Positions 51,601 to 59,834 of a stretch of DNA of 64,000 nt are shown here, piece by piece. The DNA is from Pseudomonas parakoreensis (lineage in GTDB: Bacteria; Pseudomonadota; Gammaproteobacteria; Pseudomonadales; Pseudomonadaceae): contig NZ_BQHY01000003.1 of NCBI RefSeq assembly GCF_021602155.1, positions 248,001-312,000 of the forward strand. The letters run 5' to 3'. Position 1 is the first letter of the stretch, and each line of letters begins with the position of its first letter. The notes below the pieces were generated by a model that was not told the DNA's origin, made no database searches, and saw only the letters and a list, made by a program, of their open reading frames with translations. A program made the translations under genes and the position numbers.

Positions 51601-52046
51601 GGCGTTGCCGGGCGGTATTGCAGCGCCTCGGCCAAGTGCTCACGCTTGATCGCATCCACTTGCTCAAGGTCCGCCAGCGTGCGCGCAACCTTGAGCAAGC
51701 GATGTGCCGAACGCAGTGAGAGTGTCAGCCGTTCACAGGCTGACTCGAGCCATTTCTCATCGGCTGTGGATAACTGGCAGTGCCGCTTGAGCGCCGGTAG
51801 ATCAAGAAAGGCGTTGGCACAACGCTGGCGCTTTTGCTGGCGTTCTCGTGCCTCGGCCACCACGGCTGCCGCACTGGCACTGTCCTCGCCCGGTTTGACC
51901 AATGGATTCAGCGCCGTTGCCTCCCGCGCCACCGTCAGGTGCAGATCGATCCGATCCAGCAACGGCCCCGAGAGCTTGTTACGGTAGCGCTGCACCATGT
52001 CTGGTGTACACGAACACTTGCCGCTCGGTTCGCCCAGATATCCACA
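51597..52046 (-). pseudogene. comM: comM (yifB) C-terminal fragment, interrupted by an integrative element
   Basis: The last 149 codons of the Mg-chelatase-family AAA+ protein ComM/YifB. Reading on the minus strand from the junction: G-Y-L-G-E-P-S-G-K-C-S-C-T-P-D, then Q-R-Y-R-N-K-L-S-G-P-L-L-D-R-I-D-L-H, then the C-terminal Mg_chelatase_C region. No internal frameshift is seen. ComM is a hexameric helicase for branch migration in natural transformation. The gene is cut after the codon for Cys in N-P-C-P-C; the preceding codons are at 59655-59792. Confidence 0.93.
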
Positions 52047-52278
52047 CCGCGACCGGCAACATTACAACCTATGGACACCCCGTGACGCCTTTACAGTCGA
52101 GGGTTGTAAAGTGTTCAGTTGTGTCCATGGTAAGTTTACTAAAGCGTGGACAAAAATCCATAATTTGTCCGTAGTCATCTAATCTGCTTGAGATGCGTTC
52201 AATCTGACGAGCCAATTGGGAGGCCTTTGATCCGCGCCTCCAATGGGTCTAAAAGATCGGGGAGAAATTATTCGTTGT
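52047..52278. other. Left end of element 1 with interleaved inverted repeats
   Basis: A non-coding terminal region of about 230 bases. TTACAACC (52062-52069) pairs with GGTTGTAA (52102-52109), while ATGGACAC (52071-52078) pairs with GTGTCCAT (52121-52128), so the two pairs interleave. GGACAAA (52148-52154) and TTTGTCC (52164-52170) add another pair. TGTCCATG at 52122-52129 recurs near the other end at 59602-59609. These are candidate binding sites for recombinases or an accessory factor. Confidence 0.6.
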
Positions 52279-53316
52279 TTAGGCTAAACCTTCTTCCTTG
52301 AGCTTAAGCATAATTGACGGTTCTGGAACATTTAAAAGTATGCTCTCGATAACTACGCCACGCCTAAGTCGATTGATGCGGTCATTGGATGCTTGAAGTG
52401 CAGCCTTATAATAAATTGAATGAATTGTTGGCTCACTTACTGAGGATGATTCGACTTGATTATAAAACTGGCTTAGGGATTCAATTACGAATGAAGGTGT
52501 CAGTGGCGTACCATCAAGATTCAATATTCGGTCAATCTCGACAAACAACGTGAAGAGATCAGCTTTTTTCCAAGCTCGTGATTTATTGTCGATGCCACAC
52601 TCTTCAATGAAAGCTATTGTTTTTTCCGCACGAGTATTTATTTCTTGCTCCAGCGGAAAGTCATCGTTGTAGCGACTTAATAAATCTTCAAATTCATCAT
52701 CACGATTAAAATAGCCATGCATCATAGTGCCAACGAGTGATAGGGCATAGCGCAAATCCCCCATGCGCTTATAGTCAAGTGCATTAAAAACATTATGCGA
52801 AGTGAAGAACTGGTGGGCGGCCAATTTGTCACAGTAGCTCTTCATCTTCCCGCTATAGAGTGCGTTGTTTACTTCGATATCTAGCAGCGAGTATTTTGTT
52901 GCGTTAAGTCGCTTGAATGCTTCAATAATTTGTGCCTTGCTTATCGATCCCAGATCTCGTACTGCTACGTCATACTGAAGAAATTCCTTTTTTTGATCAT
53001 CCCCTAGATCTTTATAGGGAGGAACAATAGTTAGGGGTAAATTCGAGTCTCCGTCAAAGTACTGAACTAGAGTGCTGACTCGCTGCAAGCCATCAACGAG
53101 AAGTTGCGTTCCTTGGCTGGTTTCGAGATTTACCTCCCCGTCTGCAAGGTAAATTTCAGGGAACGGGAATCCTTGAAGTACGCTGTCGATAAAATGATTC
53201 TTGTCGTCTCTTGACCAAACAAGTCGGCGCTGAAACTCAGGTCTTGGTATGAGTTTCTGCTCCTTCACCATAGTGATGAGCTCTCTGATTTTTTTGTTAG
53301 TTGGTGAAGTTTTCAT
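52279..53316 (-). CDS. DUF262 domain protein (ParB/Srx-fold), cargo of element 1
   Basis: A 345-residue protein starting M-K-T-S-P-T (53316), 5 bases after GGAG; its ATG overlaps the stop of the upstream gene (ATGA). Residues about 26-34 read P-E-F-Q-R-R-L-V-W and 75-79 D-G-L-Q-R, the hallmark motifs of DUF262, a ParB/sulfiredoxin-like nucleotide-binding fold found in GmrSD, SspE and BrxU-type defence nucleases. No DUF1524 HNH nuclease domain is present, so a partner would be needed for cleavage, or it acts otherwise. It is translationally coupled to a nucleotidyltransferase. Role in defence is inferred. Confidence 0.88.
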   Translation of the reverse strand: MKTSPTNKKIRELITMVKEQKLIPRPEFQRRLVWSRDDKNHFIDSVLQGFPFPEIYLADGEVNLETSQGTQLLVDGLQRVSTLVQYFDGDSNLPLTIVPPYKDLGDDQKKEFLQYDVAVRDLGSISKAQIIEAFKRLNATKYSLLDIEVNNALYSGKMKSYCDKLAAHQFFTSHNVFNALDYKRMGDLRYALSLVGTMMHGYFNRDDEFEDLLSRYNDDFPLEQEINTRAEKTIAFIEECGIDNKSRAWKKADLFTLFVEIDRILNLDGTPLTPSFVIESLSQFYNQVESSSVSEPTIHSIYYKAALQASNDRINRLRRGVVIESILLNVPEPSIMLKLKEEGLA

Positions 53317-53909
53317 AAGATCTCCAATGCGTTTTTGCAAGCCTTAATGCCGCGTGCTTGGTATTTTGCTATAAATTCTGTATTGCGATAGAGTGCGCCA
53401 CTTATTTTTCGTCGATCGAGAAAACGATCAGAACCCAGTGATTTTATTTTGTCGTTCCAACGGTCATATCGATGGAGCCTCGCCTCTCTAGGGAAATGAT
53501 CTGGTCGAAGCCATCCATAAACTAAGTAATCGCCAAGGTTTCCAAATCGCGACGGCATCCAGGGCTGCGCAACAGCAAATGACGACAACTCGTCCCAAAC
53601 AAGGTCAAAAAGTTCGGCAGATGTGAATGCTATATCTATATCGGAGTCCCGGTTGAATTCGCGAAACGCTGGCAATGCGGCGCGATCTCTTCGGTTTTTC
53701 TTAAAAAGCCCATAACCTAATTTGGCAGAGCCGACCACATAAACTTCTTCAGGTAAAATGTTAACTCCAGTAGCTTGGGAGACACTCTGTCTAATATGAT
53801 CTATTTGGTCTTGCCTAAAGTGTTTGCAATGACCATTCAATATATGATCTTTGACGAAGTCTTCAGGTTCGCTAGTAAGAATGGCATCTTTGAGTTGCGC
53901 TAAATCCAT
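53313..53909 (-). CDS. Nucleotidyltransferase-fold protein, cargo of element 1
   Basis: A 198-residue protein with a Pol-beta nucleotidyltransferase signature: V-V-G-S-A-K-L-G at 58-65 (Gly60-Ser61) and D-S-D-I-D-I-A-F at 88-95 ... with Asp90/Asp92 as the metal-binding pair. It is too short for a CD-NTase (cyclic-oligonucleotide synthase) and has no obvious PAP/OAS1 C-terminal domain. It overlaps the DUF262 gene by four bases, the two likely working as a pair. Pairs with a nucleotidyltransferase are known in toxin-antitoxin and phage-defence modules, but I do not recognise this exact combination as a named system. Confidence 0.82.
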   Translation of the reverse strand: MDLAQLKDAILTSEPEDFVKDHILNGHCKHFRQDQIDHIRQSVSQATGVNILPEEVYVVGSAKLGYGLFKKNRRDRAALPAFREFNRDSDIDIAFTSAELFDLVWDELSSFAVAQPWMPSRFGNLGDYLVYGWLRPDHFPREARLHRYDRWNDKIKSLGSDRFLDRRKISGALYRNTEFIAKYQARGIKACKNALEIL

Positions 53910-53974
53910 ATGCGTTCAAACTCGTTGCATTTAAATTGCCCAATGATACCACCTTTATAGGGCTTGGTCTTAAG

Positions 53975-54120
53975 CCATCAAGGATGACCGCTGCCACCGC
54001 TATGAGTCGACGGCGGCCAGCGTCTGACCTTCGCTTTTTGGCCCTTCTCTGCCGGGCATGGTTACGAAGCGTGCCGGTTCAATGGGTGGTCAGATCGGAT
54101 GCAAGCGGGTGGTCAAGTGG
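53975..54120. mobile_element. Remnant of an IS21-like insertion-sequence end
   Basis: A GC-rich patch within the AT-rich element. GGGTGGTCA occurs at 54084-54092 and 54107-54115, 23 bases apart, in the context G-C-C-G-G-T-T-C-A-A-T and G-A-T-G-C-A-A-G-C. Repeated GGTGGTCA motifs at the ends are typical of many Pseudomonas IS21-family elements. No transposase gene is present. Confidence 0.4.
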
Positions 54121-54565
54121 AGTGCAATTTAGCAACCTGAATTGGACTCACATTTTTCGGCCCAGCTAAAGCTCTCAAACGCTCATTCTCGATCGTTAAT
54201 TCAAGAATTCGCGCGTCAGCTTCTGCCAGAATACTAAGTGCCAAATCACGCTGGGCCTTGATTGCCTCCATCCTATCCCTGAGTTCTCTATTGCGAATTC
54301 GCTGGGATGACATGGCTTGCCGAGCGGTAGGAGTATGAGTCTCAGTGTTATTGTTTACCCAGCTTTGGATCTCAGCTACAAGTTCCGGAAAACGCGCTTT
54401 TTTTAACGCGGAAGGGTCCAGACCTGCTTCTCGCGCTACATTGTTTTGGCTTAGAGCAACTCCTTTGTGTAATAAGTTTGGCTTGCCTGTTTTCAGTCGG
54501 TTAAACGCTTCGCGAAATGCGATTTCAGCGCGGTTCTTCTTAGGTTCAATTGGTTTCGAGAGCAT
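54113..54565 (-). CDS. Srap/TnpC-like small coiled-coil accessory protein
   Basis: A 150-residue protein from the ATG at 54565 (an in-frame GTG at 54610 would add 15 residues). It overlaps the end of the intB-like gene by 20 bases. A helix-turn-helix-like part (N-N-V-A-R-E-A-G-L-D-P-S-A-L) is followed by a long coiled coil (about residues 85-135). In position and make-up it resembles the accessory genes at the end of Tn554-type and SE recombinase operons (tnpC, srap). Its last codons and stop lie in the IS21-like repeat, so the natural C-terminus may have been changed. Confidence 0.72.
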   Translation of the reverse strand: MLSKPIEPKKNRAEIAFREAFNRLKTGKPNLLHKGVALSQNNVAREAGLDPSALKKARFPELVAEIQSWVNNNTETHTPTARQAMSSQRIRNRELRDRMEAIKAQRDLALSILAEADARILELTIENERLRALAGPKNVSPIQVAKLHST

Positions 54566-56600
54566 TGATAGCGTTCTCCACGCCGCGTAGCTGTGCTTGC
54601 AAAGAATCACGGAGAGGCGATTCAGAGGGTGCAGAGTTCAAGTTAATGTTAACTACTTTTAAAAGTTTTTGAAGTTGTGGCATCTTTGTTCTATCAAACA
54701 AAGCATCATTGCAAGGTGCTTTGCCATCCCCTCCGCCGCAACGCGCGACGTGTTCTACGCCTCCAAATGGGCACGGATCTGGATTTGTACAGCCTCCTAG
54801 AAGAGTGGCCTTATAGTGTATTTTTCCAGATTTTGCCGCTGCAATAAGTTCTTTATGATCTTTATCACTGATTATTCTCAAGATCTCTGACTTTCTTCGT
54901 TCGCCATGTGGACTGACGAATCGGTGCGATTGTAATTGCTTGAATTCAATCGCGATTGTTTCATACATTGCATTGATAAATTCCAGGCGGGAATTTTCAT
55001 TTAGACCGAAATGTAGATACCTATGCCCTTGTTTATAGTATCGCGACATGGCACGGGTCGCATGCTTCAACTGGTACTGAATCGAAGCATCACTGACTAA
55101 TCCGGAAGCGCCCATGTTTACAGCGCCCGTACGCCTTAGTTGATGCCACGCAAATATCCATGGTTTTCCCACGTCGTAAATTTTTGGATCTAACGTGGGA
55201 GTAACCATCAATGCAATTTCCAAGTCTGCTTTGGTTATAGTCAGCTCATGAGCGTCGAATAGTTTCGGGTAGGCCTTGGTCAACGCATAATAACTGGGCG
55301 TGGTGGGCCTGATCATTAGTGGCTGGTGCAGGTGCTTTACCTGACGTCTCCAAGGCTCGTATGGGCGTAGATATAGATAGGGGTTATCTTTATCCTCCGT
55401 TGTAAGTGGGATTTTTGGATTAGCAGCAGCAGTTACCATGCGTAGGCGTGCAATCAACGATAGCGCATCTACTGCCAGCACTGCTGATGGCGAGGTTATC
55501 CATCGTGCACTATCATCTTGTATTGTCTTAGTTGTCGCTCCTTGTAAAATATATACATTCTCTGTTGTTAGCTCGTCGAGTTCCTCAACCAAACATTTTG
55601 AGCGCAGGGAAAATGCTTCATCTTTCCGCATTAAAGAATAGTTCATCAGATAAGCGGTGCCGACGAGAGATATAAAAGTAAAATACGTTGAAAGCGTTGT
55701 CATTCCACCAGAGTCAACTTTTGTCAACCAGCGCTGAAGTAGGTCATATACTTTGAATCGTTTTGCAATTTCTGTGAATGCCCCAGGAAACACTGCTCCT
55801 GTATTACTGCCTGTCAATCTCTGATTTTTGCTATTGAATGGCTTACGAGTTTCGGGTAGCTCTGTGGTGCATGCTTCGGTTAAAGACCCTGCGTTGTGCG
55901 CGTAGGCATCGAGGCAAAAGTTAAAGCAATCTTCGATTTGTTTAGCGTTTTTTAAAAAGTCTTCCAGGCAATGTTTCAACCGACCAAGTTGATAGAGCCA
56001 GATACGCGGCGGTATGTATTCGGTCTGAAAGGTTTCCGGCTGAACGACACTATTTGCGTATTCTCGCAAGGAGCTTGGATCCATAAGATAGAAGCCGAGT
56101 TCCTCGCGATGGTCCCAGATATCGTGGGAAGTACTTATAATTTGATTTGCGCTGAAAGATCCTAACGAAGAAGGAAGTAACTCCAGCAGACGGGGAAACC
56201 GTACCAGATCTACCGCATAAACTTTGTGTATTGAGCAGAATACAAATAAACCCCTGAGATCAGTGAAAATATTCACGTATGTCCTAGCGCTGCGCCTTTT
56301 GCCCGGCCTGTAAAGATACCAAAACATTATTAAACGGAGAATTCTGCTGTTATCTGGCGTAATTCCTGGATCGTCACGGCGCAGAACACCGTCCCCGAAA
56401 TTTAAGCGAGTCACTTTTCTACACCATGGGGTAAAATCCCAAATTGAATCTCCGAAGCGACTCACTACCTTTCCGGACGCATCCTTTACGACCGGGAAGT
56501 CGTCAGATGGTGGCCAAGTCGGAAGGTCATAATTAGCACTCTCATTTTTGAGTACAACGCTTTCGACCGCAATGCCACTTACTACCATAGTAGAGTTCAT
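54546..56600 (-). CDS. intB: Large tyrosine recombinase (IntB-like), element 1
   Basis: A 684-residue tyrosine recombinase. Catalytic residues read as Arg325 (S-L-M-R-K-D-E-A), His486-x-x-Arg489 (W-H-Q-L-R-R), His513 (L-K-H-A-T-R-A-M-S-R) and Tyr521 (R-Y-Y-K). A C-terminal Cys-rich part (G-C-T-N-P-D-P-C-P-F and further Cys) suggests a metal site. Start at the ATG overlapping the tfp-like stop (ATGA). Together with the two upstream genes it forms an overlapping trio. It likely catalyses integration or circularization. Confidence 0.85.
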   Translation of the reverse strand: MNSTMVVSGIAVESVVLKNESANYDLPTWPPSDDFPVVKDASGKVVSRFGDSIWDFTPWCRKVTRLNFGDGVLRRDDPGITPDNSRILRLIMFWYLYRPGKRRSARTYVNIFTDLRGLFVFCSIHKVYAVDLVRFPRLLELLPSSLGSFSANQIISTSHDIWDHREELGFYLMDPSSLREYANSVVQPETFQTEYIPPRIWLYQLGRLKHCLEDFLKNAKQIEDCFNFCLDAYAHNAGSLTEACTTELPETRKPFNSKNQRLTGSNTGAVFPGAFTEIAKRFKVYDLLQRWLTKVDSGGMTTLSTYFTFISLVGTAYLMNYSLMRKDEAFSLRSKCLVEELDELTTENVYILQGATTKTIQDDSARWITSPSAVLAVDALSLIARLRMVTAAANPKIPLTTEDKDNPYLYLRPYEPWRRQVKHLHQPLMIRPTTPSYYALTKAYPKLFDAHELTITKADLEIALMVTPTLDPKIYDVGKPWIFAWHQLRRTGAVNMGASGLVSDASIQYQLKHATRAMSRYYKQGHRYLHFGLNENSRLEFINAMYETIAIEFKQLQSHRFVSPHGERRKSEILRIISDKDHKELIAAAKSGKIHYKATLLGGCTNPDPCPFGGVEHVARCGGGDGKAPCNDALFDRTKMPQLQKLLKVVNINLNSAPSESPLRDSLQAQLRGVENAINALETN

Positions 56601-58309
56601 GCGCCGACCTCCATCAATTGAATAAACCCGTCAAACATCGGGTGGTATCTTCCTTCCCGTATGCGGTTCATGGCTTCCTCAACCCAGCTATTTTGTGTTT
56701 CATCGGAAGATTTAAAATATTCAATCTTGTTATTAATTCTTTCAATTAATTTTGCAGCAGGGTGTGAGCTGTTATCCATCGATTTGAATTGCTCTAGCTC
56801 TAATGTTTTGCAATATCGATAACTGGCTAGTGACCATACGTAATCTTGGTTTTGCATATCCCGATGAAAGTCACAAAACATGCATCCTGCTGGATTTACG
56901 CAGTCTGGCGTAGGTGCTTCAGTAGCCGCTCCGAGGATAAGTTTTGGTGCGCGCATAATGTCTATGCACAAGCCCGGTCCAGGAGGCGTGATAGCGCTTT
57001 CGGTCAGACTATGAAATCTCGCTATGCCCGAAACGGCAGATTGGTGATGTGGCTTTTCATAAACCCTGATTAGAGTTTCCTCGGTGTGCTGTGCCATCTC
57101 TGCTGTCAGCTTCGGATCGTTGCTTCGCCTTAATAACCAGTTAATACGAGTATTTCGAAGTGCTCTAGGTTTAAACATCTCCACACCTAGAATCTTACAT
57201 CGGGCGGATATTGCTTGGAAGTTCGGTGCTTTGCTGCCTGCTGGAATTTGATATTTAGGTAGGCGCGGGAACAGTCTGCCATCGTTTGGAAATAGTTCGT
57301 CGACCCAGTCGATATATTCTTTGAAGAGGTGCCGATACTCTCGAAAGATTCGAAAAAGTGCTTCGCCTTTTTTTCTCGATTTGTATGTTCGAAAGACGGT
57401 TACATCGTCACCAATTGTTTGGAATCGAAATTTTTCACGCTTTAATCTGAATGCTTCACTCAGATTTATGCCGGTTTGAGCGATAAATAAAAGTAACTCA
57501 GATTCTATCCGAAGATTAATAAGCGGATTTCTTCGATCTGTCACTTGATGACTAGCGAGAGCTTTACGCAGTTCAAGAATTGCCGCGACTTCTGCGTTTG
57601 TTCTTGTGGAGTTGATAAGGTCATTTTCAGATTGATGGTTGGTCAACCCGCACCATTCTTCGAGCATGCGACCTTTGGGCAAATAAATTTTCACCGGTAA
57701 CGGCCCGCGTATCGTTGCTGTGTTTAAAGTGTTCCTGAGGGCTAGCAACATGGATCCGAACTCGAAAGTTGAATCTAGATTCTGCTTGTCTGCTTGAATG
57801 CCTAGCACTCGTTTCTTCTGATTTGGCGCAAATAGAGCTGTTTTACTAAGTAGGCCATTTTTGAGATATAGGACTTTTGAGGTTAAACGGTCTACGTTTC
57901 GTGCAATTCTATACGCGGACATCTGTGCGATATCACGTTTGACATTCACGCGATGTAGTAACTCCCCGACCCAGAGATGGAAGTTATGCGGAAGTTCTTG
58001 TTCCGTGATCGCTTTACCTTCTACGTCACACCATTTGTAGAAGTCTCTGAGGCTTTCTATGCGATTCATTACGGTAACCTGTGATAGGCCCCTATGAAGA
58101 TCGGCGGTAAGCATTTCATGAAACTTTTGCACTAGGGCCAACCTATTTTCAAGAATGGCCCCTAAAGCTTCACTGGTGGCCAAACTTTCGAATCTATGGC
58201 GAGGTGTGCCGGCGCCTCCGCGATAGAGCAGGCATTGAAGGTCATGCGGGGTGGCGTGTGTTCCGTAAGCTATTTTAGGAAAGGTTAGATTATGAAGAAT
58301 ATTTATCAT
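56597..58309 (-). CDS. tfp: Tyrosine-recombinase-fold protein without Arg I (Tfp-like), element 1
   Basis: A 570-residue protein with a tyrosine-recombinase-like C-terminal half in which the first catalytic arginine is replaced: Q-T-G-I-N-L-S-E-A has Asn282 where an Arg is expected. His408 and Tyr417 (A-Q-H-T-E-E-T-L-I-R-V-Y) remain. After this it has a CX5CX2C motif (Cys470, Cys476, Cys479: C-V-N-P-A-G-C-M-F-C). It is the middle gene of the trio and overlaps both neighbours by four bases. It is probably not a recombinase itself but part of the complex, as proposed for Tfp in SE elements. Confidence 0.82.
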   Translation of the reverse strand: MINILHNLTFPKIAYGTHATPHDLQCLLYRGGAGTPRHRFESLATSEALGAILENRLALVQKFHEMLTADLHRGLSQVTVMNRIESLRDFYKWCDVEGKAITEQELPHNFHLWVGELLHRVNVKRDIAQMSAYRIARNVDRLTSKVLYLKNGLLSKTALFAPNQKKRVLGIQADKQNLDSTFEFGSMLLALRNTLNTATIRGPLPVKIYLPKGRMLEEWCGLTNHQSENDLINSTRTNAEVAAILELRKALASHQVTDRRNPLINLRIESELLLFIAQTGINLSEAFRLKREKFRFQTIGDDVTVFRTYKSRKKGEALFRIFREYRHLFKEYIDWVDELFPNDGRLFPRLPKYQIPAGSKAPNFQAISARCKILGVEMFKPRALRNTRINWLLRRSNDPKLTAEMAQHTEETLIRVYEKPHHQSAVSGIARFHSLTESAITPPGPGLCIDIMRAPKLILGAATEAPTPDCVNPAGCMFCDFHRDMQNQDYVWSLASYRYCKTLELEQFKSMDNSSHPAAKLIERINNKIEYFKSSDETQNSWVEEAMNRIREGRYHPMFDGFIQLMEVGA

Positions 58310-59580
58310 GCTTTGTTTCTCAAGGGATCTAAGCCGAGAAACTTACGAGTGAACTCATTGGCTGCCTCGCTCATTGCGGCGGTCGCCTCTACGAATTTTA
58401 TGTATTTCAGCGTCGTGCTTTCATCTTTATGAAGTAGCAAGCTTTTAACTATGTCAATAGCCATGCTCACGCTTCCATATTTAATAATTACTCGTGCTAA
58501 CTCAGTAGCGAAGGTGCACCGTGTCTGGTGAAAACGAAAATTGTTAAATGCTTCCATGTTCGCTGCTATGCCAAGTTTGCGCAATCTCCCAAGCTCCACA
58601 TTGATGCTTTTGCTTGATTCCACGCCTTTATGGCCGTATAGCTCACCATAACGTGTTAGGAATACGTGCTCGCTGTTTTCTAAGCAAGCCTTAGCTTTTC
58701 GCTTTAGCCTTCTCGGGCTTTGAATGTATGAGCGCAACGCAGCTAGATCGCCTTCGCTTATTATTACTTGTCCAGTAACTCCAAATTTAGTGTGGACTGT
58801 GGGGTGGGCCCCTGGCCCTACGGCCAAACAGTAGAAACCCAAAACTAGGGGTGACGGAACCGCTCTGTTAATTGTAGCGACTTTAAGATCAGTCAATGTT
58901 CCGATACGCATGCCAGTTCCAAATCCAAGTTGGAGCATCAGTGCGAGCTCTTCACTAGCGTACTTTCTAGCAAAGCTCAGCATTCCGGCCACTTCACTAG
59001 AGGCGACTGGGAAAAGTCCATCCTCAAGATTGTATTCTTTGGATTTTCTATTAGGTATTGCTAGGTCGGTAGTCTCCACAGACATTGTTCTCTCGAGCCC
59101 GAACTTGTCGTTAAGACGTACCCCAATTTGCCTATCGTTCCACATCGGCCATTCGGGAGACAGAAGGCGCATCGCCTGAAGCCATCTGTAAAATCTGATT
59201 ACAGCGTTCATTCGTTTTTGGGCAGTAGAAGGTGCAAGTTCGGAGTGCTCAAGCGAATCAATCAGGAACCCCCGAAATCTGACCAAGCACCGCTCAGACT
59301 CACGGGCAGGGAAATGCCACCAGGCGGTGTTTTCTGCTTCTAGCCATTTAGCATATGCGTGGATGTGTGTCATTGCAGACCACACAGTTTTAATATTTGA
59401 TTTCTTATTTTTAGCTTTTTCCAACGCCCAGAGGTTGGCTTCTCGCCAAGGTGTGTTGTTTGCCCACATTATCTGCGGGAGTGTTTCGATAATTTTTGTA
59501 TTTCTCACCTGCCACGTAACCTTTTGGGTTGCTACCTCCGGCCGGTGCGGAACGTATCGAATAGTCTCAAGTGTCGCCAT
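58306..59580 (-). CDS. intA: Tyrosine recombinase (IntA-like), element 1
   Basis: A 424-residue recombinase, first gene of the trio. Residues: Arg225 (G-T-G-M-R-I-G-T-L), His351-x-x-Arg354 (H-Q-T-R), His384 (L-L-H-K-D-E-S-T-T) and Tyr393. All five main catalytic positions are present, so it should be active. The start at 59580 is 74 bases from the element end, and a palindromic motif GTACAGTGTAC lies 39 bases upstream. Confidence 0.87.
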   Translation of the reverse strand: MATLETIRYVPHRPEVATQKVTWQVRNTKIIETLPQIMWANNTPWREANLWALEKAKNKKSNIKTVWSAMTHIHAYAKWLEAENTAWWHFPARESERCLVRFRGFLIDSLEHSELAPSTAQKRMNAVIRFYRWLQAMRLLSPEWPMWNDRQIGVRLNDKFGLERTMSVETTDLAIPNRKSKEYNLEDGLFPVASSEVAGMLSFARKYASEELALMLQLGFGTGMRIGTLTDLKVATINRAVPSPLVLGFYCLAVGPGAHPTVHTKFGVTGQVIISEGDLAALRSYIQSPRRLKRKAKACLENSEHVFLTRYGELYGHKGVESSKSINVELGRLRKLGIAANMEAFNNFRFHQTRCTFATELARVIIKYGSVSMAIDIVKSLLLHKDESTTLKYIKFVEATAAMSEAANEFTRKFLGLDPLRNKA

Positions 59581-59618
59581 GCCGCTGCTCTCTCACCGAA
59601 ATGTCCATGCCTTGATAT

Positions 59619-59629
59619 GTACAGTGTAC
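59619..59629. promoter_or_regulatory. Operator-like palindrome near the intA start of element 1
   Basis: GTACAGTGTAC is a palindrome around a central base. On the minus strand it is preceded by ATACCAG, giving ATACC-N2-TACACTGTA. The same combination with N4 occurs in front of the trio of element 2 (59801-59818). Confidence 0.5.
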
Positions 59630-59654
59630 TGGTATAGCCAGCAATGTTGCCCGT

Positions 59655-59792
59655 ACAAGGGCAGGGGTTCATCGCTGCTACCAACTGAAAGCGCGCGGGG
59701 AATCGCACGCGGTCCTTGGCTCTGGCGATCACGATATATCCGGATTCCAGAGGTTCGCGCAGTACCTCCAACACCTTGCGATCAAATTCCGG
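59655..59792 (-). pseudogene. comM: comM middle fragment (46 codons) between the two elements
   Basis: Exactly 46 in-frame codons of Com[19 protein letters not shown] at the start (just after the Walker B region) to [10 protein letters not shown] at the end. It is followed without gap, in the joined gene, by the G-Y-L-G-E fragment at 51597-52046. No frameshift or stop is seen, so both interruptions appear recent. The codons before P-E-F-D-R are cut by the second element at about 59793. A longer chimeric reading frame running into element 1 is not a gene. Confidence 0.92.
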
Positions 59793-59807
59793 AATTAGGA
59801 TACCGGG

Positions 59808-59818
59808 CTACACTGTAG
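59808..59818. promoter_or_regulatory. Operator-like palindrome in front of the trio of element 2
   Basis: CTACACTGTAG, a palindrome around a central base, 16 bases before the intA-like ATG. It is preceded by ATACCGGG, matching the layout of element 1 (59619-59629). Confidence 0.5.
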
Positions 59819-59834
59819 ACGTTGGAGGTGGTCT

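Larger units (their letters stand above)
52047..59654 (-). mobile_element. SE-like integrative element 1 in comM (about 7.6 kb)
   Basis: An AT-rich insertion between two pieces of comM. It carries, reading leftward from its right end, three overlapping tyrosine-recombinase-fold genes, a small coiled-coil gene, and a two-gene cargo. The ends are inverted: GGCAACATT at 52055-52063 and AATGTTGCC at 59643-59651. The comM trinucleotide ACA is found on both sides (52044-52046, 59655-59657). The spacing from comM to the repeat is 8 bases on the left and 3 on the right; the extra bases may be a coupling sequence left by integration. The gene order fits intA-tfp-intB-srap of strand-biased circularizing elements; classification is by inspection. 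Confidence 0.85.

Noticed and set aside
53313-53909. CBASS-type cyclic-oligonucleotide synthase
   Set aside because: Only 198 residues, no C-terminal helical domain and no effector gene with CBASS features; DUF262 is not a known CBASS effector.
54113-59654. Tn7-like or AbaR-type transposition module in comM
   Set aside because: No DDE transposase or TniB/C-like ATPase is present; all large genes show tyrosine-recombinase motifs.
59532-59774. An 80-residue open frame on the minus strand as a gene
   Set aside because: Its first part is comM sequence and the rest is the non-coding end of element 1 read through; it is a chimera made by the insertion.
59655-59792. The two trios as the two ends of one large composite element
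   Set aside because: They differ in sequence, read away from each other, and real in-frame comM codons lie between them, so two separate insertions explain the data better.
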